Shown here in pieces: positions 54,738-64,000 of a DNA stretch of 64,000 bases. The DNA is from Theocolax elegans (lineage: Eukaryota; Arthropoda; Insecta; Hymenoptera; Cerocephalidae): NCBI GenBank assembly GCA_026168455.1, contig CM047431.1, forward strand, positions 18,389,547-18,453,546. The letters run 5' to 3'. Position 1 is the stretch's first letter; the number at the start of each line of letters is the position of its first letter. The notes under the pieces are model-generated. The model saw only the letters and a list, made by a program, of their open reading frames with translations, did no database searches and was not told the origin of the DNA. A program made the position numbers and the translations under genes.

Positions 54738-55085
54738 CGATAACCCCTATAAAATATTTAAAAGATTTTCTAATTTTACCACCCCCTTATGACTCCTCCT
54801 GCACCTATCATTACATGTGAGATAAATGATGAGTGGTTGTCGTATTCAGCGTTAACCCTTCCACTCCACACATACGTTTAATTCTTGTAACATTTGGGAT
54901 ACCGAACACCGGAGAACGGACGAATTTTGATATATATATATATAGATAATAAATCAAAAATAAAATTTTAATTTTTTTATCCATCTTTCTCACTCATTTT
55001 ACACCTTTGTAATAGAGTATTATGAAAAATGTGTAAAAACGTATATTTAAATGTGATAAAAAAACAGAACGACACATCAAATAAA
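54738..55085. other. AT-rich spacer
   Basis: Another copy of the diffuse repeat described at 53117; no gene. Confidence 0.5.
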
Positions 55086-58000
55086 AGCTATCCCAGAATA
55101 CCTAAACACTTCCCGAAATGTCGAGGAAATCCCGTAATTAGTGAAGTATCCCAAAATAACTCACAAATTTCCGAAATTTCCAAGAAATTCCAAAATTAGT
55201 ACAGTTATTCCGGCATACCTCAGAAATTCCAGAAATATCGAGGAAATCCCGTAATTATTGAAGTTATACCGAAATATTTAGAAAATCCCAAAATTAGTGG
55301 AGCTATCCCAGCATACCTCAACACTTCCCGAAATATCCAGGAAATCCCAAAATTAGTGCAGTTATCCCGGCATACCTCAGAAAAAACTGAAATATTAAGA
55401 AAATCTCGAAATTGGTGGAGTTATCCCGGAGTACATTCAAAATTCCCGAAATATCCAGGAAATCCGAAATTATTAAATTTATCCCGGCATAACTCAGAAA
55501 TTCCCGAAATATCCAGGAAATCCCAAAATTAGTGCAGTTATTCCGGCATACCTCAGAAATTCCCGAAATATCGAGGAAATCCCGTAATTATCGAAGTTAT
55601 ACCGACATATTCAAAAATCCCAAAAGTGGTGATGTATCCTGGCATACCTCAAAGATGATCGAAATATTAAGAAAATCTCGAAATTTGTGGAATTATCCCG
55701 GAATACATCAAAAATTCCCGAAATATCCAGGAAATCCCGTAATTAGTAAAGTTATCCCGAAATAATTCAGAAATTCCCGAAGTATTCGCTAAATCCCAAA
55801 ATTAGTAAATTTATTCCGTCATACCTCAGAAATTATCGAAATATTTAGAAAATCCCAAAATTAGTGGAGCTATCCCAGAATACCTCAACACTTCCCGAAA
55901 TGTCGAGAAAATCCCGTAATTAGTGAAGTATCCCGAAATAACTCACAAATTCGCGAAATATCCAGGAAATCCCAAAATTAGTGCAGTTATCCCGGCATAC
56001 CTCAGAAATAACTGAAATATTAAGAAAATCTCGAAATTGGTGGAGTTATCCCGGAGTACATCCAAAATTCCCCAAAATACCCAGGAAATCCGAAATTATT
56101 AAATATATCCCGGCATACCTCAGAAATTCCCGAAATATCCAGGAAATCCCAAAATTAGTGCAGTTATTACGGCATACCTCAGAAATTCCCGAAATATCGA
56201 GGAAATCCAGTAATTATCGAAGTTATACCGACATATTCAAAAATCCCAAAAGTGGTGATGTATCCTGGCATACCTCAAAGATGATCGAAATATTAAGAAA
56301 ATCTCGAAATTTGTGGAATTATCCCGGAATACATCAAAAATTCCCGAAATATCCAGGAAATCCCGTAATTAGTAAAGTTATCCCGAAATAATTCAGAAAT
56401 TCCCGAAGTATTCGCTAAATCCCAAAATTAGTAAATTTATTCCGTCATACCTCAGAAATTATCGAAATATTTAGAAAATCCCAAAATTAGTGGAGCTATC
56501 CCAGAATACCTCAACACTTCCCGAAATGTCGAGAAAATCCCGTAATTAGTGAAGTATCCCGAAATAACTCACAAATTCGCGAAATATCCAGGAAATCCCA
56601 AAATTAGTGCAGTTATCCCGGCATACCTCAGAAATAACTGAAATATTAAGAAAATCTCGAAATTGGTGGAGTTATCCCGGAGTACATCCAAAATTCCCCA
56701 AAATACCCAGGAAATCCGAAATTATTAAATATATCCCGGCATACCTCAGAAATTCCCGAAATATCCAGGAAATCCCAAAATTAGTGCAGTTATTACGGCA
56801 TACCTCAGAAATTCCCGAAATATCGAGGAAATCCAGTAATTATCGAAGTTATACCGACATATTCAGGAAATCCCAAAAGTGGTGATATATCCTGGCATAC
56901 CTCAAAGATGACCGAAATATTAAGAGATCTCGAAATTGGTGGAGATATCCCGGAATACATCAAAATTTCTGAAATATCCAGGAAATCCCGTAATTAGTAA
57001 AGTTATCCCGAAATAATTCAGAAATCCCCGAAGTATTCGCTAAATCCCAAAATTAGTAAATTTATCCCGTCGTACCTCAGAAATTATCGATATATTTAGA
57101 AAATAGCGAAATTAGTGGAGCTATCCCAGAATACCTCAACACCTCCCGATATGTCGAGGAAATCCCGTAATTAGTGAAGTATCCCGACATAACTCACAAA
57201 TTTCTGAAATATCCAGGAAATTCCAAAATAAGTACAGTTATTCCGGCATACCTCAGAAATTCCCGAAATATCGAGGAAATCCCGTAATTATTGAAGTGAT
57301 ACCGAAATATTCAGGAAATCCCAAAAGTAGTGAAGTATCCCGGCATACCTCAAAGATGATCGAAATATTAAGAAAATCTCGAACTTGGTGGAATTATCCC
57401 GGAATACATCAAAAATTCCCGAAATATCCAGGAAATCCCGAAATTAGTAAAGTTATCCCGAAATAATTCAGAAATAATCGAAGTAATCGCTAAATCCCAA
57501 AATTAGTAAATTTATCCCGTCATACCTCAGAAATTATCGAAATATTTAGAAAATCGCGAAATTTGTGGAGCTATCCCAGAATACCTCAACACTTCCCGAT
57601 ATGTCGAGCAATTCCCGTAATTAGTGAAGTATCCCGACATAACTCACAAATTTCTGAGATATCCAGGAAATTCAAAAATAAGTACAGTTATTCCGGCATG
57701 CCTCAGAAATTCCCGAAATATCGAGGTAATCCCGTAATTATTGAAGTGATACCGAAATACTCAGGAAATTCCAAAAGTAGTGAAGTATCCCGGCATACCT
57801 CAAAGATGATCGAAATAGTAAGAAAATCTCGAAATTGGTGGAATTATCCCGGAATACATAAAAAATTCCCGATATATCCAGGAAATCCCGTAATTAGTAA
57901 AGTTATCCCGATATAATTCAGAAATTCCCGAAGTATTCGCTAAATCCCAAAATTAGTAAATTTATTCCGTCGTACCTCAGAAATTATCGAAATATTTAGA

Positions 58001-61000
58001 AAATCCCAAAATTAGTGGAGCTATCCCAGAATACCTCAACACTTCCCGAAATGTCGAGGAAATCCCGTAATTAGTGAAGTATCCCGAAATAACTCACAAA
58101 TTTCCGAAATATCCAGGAAATCCCAAAATAAGTACAGTTATTCCGGCATGCCGCAGAAATTCCCGAAATATCGAGGTAATCCCGTAATTATTGAAGTGAT
58201 ACCGAAATACTCAGGAAATTCCAAAAGTAGTGAAGTATCCCGGCATACCTCAAAGATGATCGAAATAGTAAGAAAATCTCGAAATTGGTGGAATTATCCC
58301 GGAATACATAAAAAATTCCCGATATATCCAGGAAATCCCGTAATTAGTAAAGTTATCCCGATATAATTCAGAAATTCCCGAAGTATTCGCTAAATCCCAA
58401 AATTAGTAAATTTATTCCGTCGTACCTCAGAAATTATCGAAATATTTAGAAAATCCCAAAATTAGTGGAGCTATCCCAGAATACCTCAACACTTCCCGAA
58501 ATGTCGAGGAAATCCCGTAAGTAGTGAAGTATCCCGACATAACTCACAAATTTCTGAGATATCCAGGAAATTCCAAAATAAGTACAGTTATTCCGGCATG
58601 CCTCAGAAATTCCCGAAATATCGAGGTAATCCCGTAATTATTGAAGTGATACCGAAATACTCAGGAAATTCCAAAAGTAGTGAAGTATCCCGGCATACCT
58701 CAAAGATGATCGAAATAGTAAAAAAATCTCGAAATTGGTGGTATTATCCCGGAATTCATAAAAAATTCCCGATATATCCAGGAAATCCCGTAATTAGTAA
58801 AGTTATCCCGATATAATTTAGAAATTCCCGAAGTATTCGCTAAATCCCAAAATTAGTAAATGTATTCCGTCGTACCTCAGAAATTATCGAAATATTTAGA
58901 AAATCCCAAAATTAGTGGAGCTATCCCAGAATACCTCAACACTTCCCGAAATGTCGAGGAAATCCCGTAATTAGTGAAGTATCCCGAAATAACTCACAAA
59001 TTTCCGAAATATCCAGGAAATCCCAAAATTAGTGCAGTGATCCCGGCATACCTCAGAAAAAACTGAAATATTAAGAAAATCTCGAAATTGGTGGTTACCC
59101 CGGAGTACATCCAAAATTCCCGAAATATCCTGGAAATCCTAAATAATTAAATTTATCCCGAAATAACTCACAACTTTCCGAAATATCCAGGAAATTCCAA
59201 AATTAGTACAGTTATTCCGGCATACCTCAGAAATTCCCGAAATATCGAGGAAATCCCGTAATTATTGAAGTTATACTGAAATATTCAGGAAATTCCAAAG
59301 GTAGTGAAGTATTCCGGCATACCTCAAAGATGACCGAAATATTAAGAATCTCGAAATTAGTGGAGTTATCCCGGAGTACACCCAAAAATTCCGAAATATC
59401 CAGGAAATCCGAAATTATTAAATTTATCCCGGCATACCTCAGAAATTCCCGAAATATCCAGGAAATCCCAAAATTAGTGCAGTTATTCCGGCATACCACA
59501 GAAATTCCCGAAATATCGAGGAAATCCCGTAATTATTGAAGTGATACCGAAATATTCAGGAAATCCCAAAAGTAGTGAAGTATCCCGGCATACCTCAAAG
59601 ATGATCGAAATATTAAGAAAATCTCGAAATTGGTGGAATTATCCCGGAATACATCAGAAATTCCCGAAATATCCAGGAAATCCCGTAATTAGTGCAGTTA
59701 TTCCGGCATACCTCAGAAATTCCCGAAATATCGAGGAAATCCCGTAATTATTGAAGTTATACCGACACATTCAGGAAATCCCAAAAGTGTTGATGTACCC
59801 CGGCATACCTCAAAGATGACCGAAATATTAAGAAAATCTCGAAATTGGTGGAGTTATCCCGGAATACATCAACATTTCTGAAATATCCAGGAATTCCCGT
59901 AATTAGTAAAGTTATCCCGAAATAATTCAGAAATTCCCAAAGTATCCGCTAAATCCCAAAATTTGCAAATTTATCCCGTCATACCACAGAAATTATCGAA
60001 ATATTTAGAAAATCGCCAAATTAGTGGAGCTATCCCAGAATACCTCAACACTTCCCGATATGTCGAGGAATTCCCGTAATTAGTAAAGTATCCCGACATA
60101 ACTCACAAATTTCTGAAATATCCAGGAAATTCCAAAATAAGTACAGTTATTCCGGCATACCTCAGAAATTCCCGAAATATCGAGGAAATCCCGTAATTAT
60201 TGAAGTGATACCGAAATATTCAGGAAATCCCAAAAGTAGTGAAGTATCCCGGCATACCTCAAAGATGATCGAAATATTAAGAAAATCTCGAACTTGGTGG
60301 AATTATCCCGGAATACATCAAAAATTCCCGAAATATCCAGGAAATCCCGTAATTAGTAAAGTTATCCCGATATAATTCAGAAATTCCCGAAGTATTCGCT
60401 AAATCCCAAAATTAGTAAATTTATTCCGTCGTTCCTCAGAAATTATCGAAATATTTAGAAAATCGCCAAATTAGTGGAGCTATCCCAGAATACCTCAACA
60501 CTTCCCGAAATGTCGAGGAAATCCCGAAATTAGTGAAGTATCCCGTAATAACTCACAAATTCCCGAAATATCCAGGAAATCCCAAATTAGTGCAGTTATT
60601 CCGGCATACCTCAGAAATTCTCGAAATATCGAGGAAATCCCGTAATTATTGAAGTGATACCGAAAAATTCAGGAAATCCCAAAAGTAGTAAAGTATCCTG
60701 GAATACCTCAAAGATGACGGAAATATTAAGAAAATCTAGAAATTGGTGGAGTTATCCCGGAATATATCAAAAATTCCCGATATATCCAGGAAATCCCGTA
60801 ATTAGTATAGTTATCCCGGCATACCTCAGAAATAACTGAAATATTAAGAAAATATCGAAATTGGTGGAGTTATCCCGGAGTACATCCAAAATTCCCAAAA
60901 TATCCAGGAAATCCGAAATTATTAAATTTATCCCGGAATACCTCAAAAATTCCCGAAATATCAAGGAAATCCCAAAATTAGTGCAGTTATTCCGGCATAC

Positions 61001-64000
61001 CTCAGAAAAAACTGAAATATTAAGAAAATCTCAAAATTGCTGGAGTTATCCCGGAGTACATCCAAAATTCCCGAAATACCCAGGAAATCCGAAATTATTA
61101 AATTTATCCCGGCATACCTCAGAAATTCCCGAAATATCCAGGAAATCCCAAAATTAGTGCAGTTATTCCGGCATACCTCAGAAATTCCCGAAATATCGAG
61201 GAAATCCCGTAATTATCGAAGTTATACCGACATATTCAGGAAATCCCAAAAGTGGTGATGTATCCTGGCATACCTCAAACATGACCGAAATATTAAGAGA
61301 TCTCGAAATTGGTGGAGATATCCCGGAATGCATCAAAATTTCTGAAATATCCAGGAAATCCCGTAATTAGTAAAGTTATCCCGAAATAATTCAGAAATCC
61401 CCGAAGTATTCGCTAAATCCCAAAATTAGTAAATTTATCCCGTCATACCTCAGAAATTATCGAAATATTTAGAAAATAGCGAAATTAGTGGAGCTATCCC
61501 AGAATACCTCAACACCTCCCGATATGTCGAGGAAATCCCGTAATTAGTGAAGTATCCCGACATAACTCACAAATTTCTGAAATATCCAGGAAATTCCAAA
61601 ATAAGTACAGTTATTCCGGCATACCTCAGAAATTCCCGAAATATTGAGGAAATCCCGTAAATTTGAAGTGATACCGAAATAGTCAGGAAATCCCAAAAGT
61701 AGTGAAGTATCCCGGCATACCTCAAAGATGATCGAAATATTAAGAAAATCTAGAAATTGGTGGAATTATCCCGGAGTACATCAAAAATTCCCGAAATATC
61801 CAGGAAATCCCGTAATTAGTAAAGTTATCCCGAACTAATTAAAATTAGTAAATTTATTCCGTCATACCTCAGAAATTATCGAAATATTTAGAAAATCCCA
61901 AAATTAGTCGAGCTATCCCAGAATATCTCAACACATCCCGAAATGTCGAGGAAATCCCGTAATTAGTGAAGTATCCCAAATAACTAACAAATTTCCGAAA
62001 TATCCAAGAAATTCCAAAATTAGTACAGTTATTCCGGCATACCTCAGAAATTCCAGAAATATCGAGGAAATCCCGTAATTATTGAAGTTATACCGAAATA
62101 TTTAGAGAATCCCAAAATTAGTGGAGCATCCCAGCATACCTCAACACTTCCCGAAATATCCAGGAAATCCCAAAATTAGTGCAGTTATCCCGGCATACCT
62201 CAGAAAAAACTGAAATATTAAGAAAATCTCGAAATTGCTGGAGTTATCCCGGAGTACATCCAAAATTCACGAAATATCCAGGAAATCCGAAATTATTAAA
62301 TTTATCCCGGCATACCTCAGAAATTCCCGAAATATCCAGGAAATCCCAAAATTAGTGCAGTTATTCCGGCATACCTCAGAAATTCCCGAAATATCGAGGA
62401 AATCCCGTCATTATCGAAGTTATACCGATATATTCAGGAAATCCCAAAAGTGGCGATGTATCCCGGCATACCTCAAAGATGACCGAAATATTAAGAAATC
62501 TCGAAATTGGTGGAGTTATCCCGGAATATATCAAAATTTCTGAAATATCCTGGAAATCCCGTAAATAGTAAAGTTATCCCGAAATAATTCAGAAATTCCC
62601 GAAGTATTCGATAAATCCCAAAATATTAAATTTATCCCGGCATACCTCAGAAATTCCCGAAATATCGAGGAAATCCCGTAATTATTGAAGTGATACCGAA
62701 ATATTCAGGAAATCCCAAAAGTAGTGAAGTATCCCGGCATACCTCAAAGATGATCGAAATATTAAGAAAATCTCGAAATTGGTGGAATTATCCCGGAATA
62801 CATCAAAAATTCACGAAATATCCAGGAAATCCGAAATTATTAAATTTATCCCGGCATACCTTAGAAATTCCCGTAATATCCAGGAAATCCCAAAATTATT
62901 GCAGTTATTCCGGCGTACCTCAGAAATTCTCGAAATATCGAGGAAATCCCGTAATTATCGAAGTTATACCGACATATTCAGGAAATCCTAAAAGTGGCGA
63001 TGTATCCCGGCATACCTCAAAGATGACCGAAATATTAAGAAATCTCGAAATTGGTGGAGTTATCCCGGAATATATCAAAATTTCTGAAATATCCTGGAAA
63101 TCCCGTAATTAGTAAAGGTATCCCGAAATAATTCAGAAATTCCCGAAGTATTCGATAAATCCCAAAATTATTAAATTTATCCCGTCATACCTCAGAAATT
63201 ATCGAAATATTTAGAAAATCGCCAAATTAGTGGAGCTATCCCAGAATACCTCAACACTTCCCGATATGTCGAGGAAATCCCGTAATTAGTGAAGTATCCC
63301 GACATAGCTCACAAGTTTCTGAAATATCCAGGAAATTCCAAAATTAGTACTGTTATTCCGGCATACCTCAGAAATTCCCGAAATATCGAGGAAATCCCGT
63401 AATTATCGAAGTTATACCGACATATTCAGGAAATCCTAAAAGTGGCGATGTATCCCGGCATACCTCAAAGATGACCGAAAAATTAAGAAAATCTCGAAAT
63501 TGGTGGAGTTATCCCGGAGTACATCCAAAATTGACGAAATATCCAGGAAATCCGAAATTATTAAATTTATCCCGGCATACCTTAGAAATTCCCGTAATAT
63601 CCAGGAAATCCCAAAATTAGTGCAGTTATTCCGGCATACCTCAGAAATTCCCAAAATATCGAGGAAATCCCGTAATTATTGAAGTTATACCGAAATATTC
63701 AGGAAATCCCAATTGTAGTGAAGTATCCCGGCTTACCTCAAAGATGATCGAAATATTAAGAAAATCTCGAAATTGGTGGAATTATCCCGGAATACATAAA
63801 AAATTCCCGAAATATCTAGGAAATCCCGTAATTAGTAAAGTTATCCCGAAATAATTCAGAAATTCCCGAAGTAATCGCTAAATCCCAAAATTAGTAAATT
63901 TATCCCGTCATACCTCAGAAATTATCGAAATATTTAGAAAATCGCCAAATTAGTGGAGCTATCCCAGAATACCTCAACACTTCCCGATATGTCGAGGAAA
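55086..64000. repeat. Satellite DNA of about 58-59-bp monomers with higher-order repeats
   Basis: At least 8.9 kb, still running at the window edge. Monomers carry a phrase such as ttcccgaaatatccaggaaa followed by atcccaaaattagt and a start such as tatcccggcatacctcag. Some monomers are shortened to about 39 bp. Higher-order copies recur at 626 bp (from about 55360 to 56900) and at 450 bp (about 57690-59040, three copies), so monomer blocks of 8 or more were amplified together. Open frames rich in Ile/Pro/Ser/Arg appear because the repeats lack stops in one frame; they are not genes. Confidence 0.95.

Noticed and set aside
55532..63682. Many open frames with IPEISRKS-type repeats
   Set aside because: They are translations of satellite monomers; frame is open by chance of the repeat and shifts at every monomer length change.
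55086..64000. CRISPR-like regular spacing of repeats
   Set aside because: No unique spacers, monomers are contiguous, and the DNA is eukaryotic; this is satellite DNA.

Overview
The window is eukaryotic, repeat-dominated DNA, AT-rich with a few GC-rich islands, and I see no ordinary host gene in it. The element set (Ty3/Gypsy elements with tRNA-Arg and tRNA-Pro primer sites, a Penelope-like element with hammerhead ribozyme, piggyBac, a hAT-type MITE, an insect-type endogenous retrovirus with a baculovirus-F-like envelope) points to an insect; a hymenopteran such as an ant is plausible but not proven from sequence alone.

Layout. 1-690: 5' end of a minus-strand non-LTR retrotransposon (ORF1 start leaving the window) with three 58-bp repeats in its leader. 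892-2058: a fold-back repeat. 2527-13983: a complete Ty3/Gypsy element (1,034-bp LTRs that look identical, ATAT target duplication, tRNA-Arg primer site, a 3-kb leader full of RNA hairpins, gag, pol) whose integrase catalytic core is deleted. 14022-15690: a second fold-back element. 16105-19290 and 33345-34850: 5'-truncated minus-strand Penelope-like elements, each with a hammerhead ribozyme motif near its 3' end; the first carries an internal tandem duplication. 20476-30724: a zone of nested tandem duplications (467 bp x3, 1,907 bp x2, 1,912 bp x1.7) that contains a decayed piggyBac element with TTAA ends, a 103-bp hAT-like MITE, a fold-back repeat and a relic Gypsy reverse transcriptase. 34880-35560: another fold-back repeat. 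37406-53116: a 15.7-kb endogenous retrovirus with LTRs and a CTAG target duplication. 53117-55085: AT-rich DNA with an inverted pair of 28-bp repeat arrays. 55086-64000: a satellite of about 58-59-bp monomers with higher-order repeats that runs off the window.

The centrepiece is the 15.7-kb endogenous retrovirus. After gag and a broken pol it carries two unrelated envelope-like glycoprotein genes: one resembling the chuvirus-type glycoprotein, one resembling the errantivirus/baculovirus-F envelope. Interspersed are a small gene that looks like a Gag capsid C-terminal domain, two different CxxC-rich putative zinc-binding genes (the last with its own TATA box) and a 30-codon open frame. Most of these are preceded by plausible splice acceptors. 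This looks like a complex insect retrovirus with accessory genes; the two-envelope arrangement and the stand-alone Gag-like gene are the most novel features in the window.

Several breaks (a G10 run in the second envelope, one-base losses beside a duplication junction in the Penelope element) fall in places where sequencing or assembly error is possible, so they should be treated as provisional. Several apparent open frames begin with TTG or GTG; I have moved starts to the first ATG where that matters.
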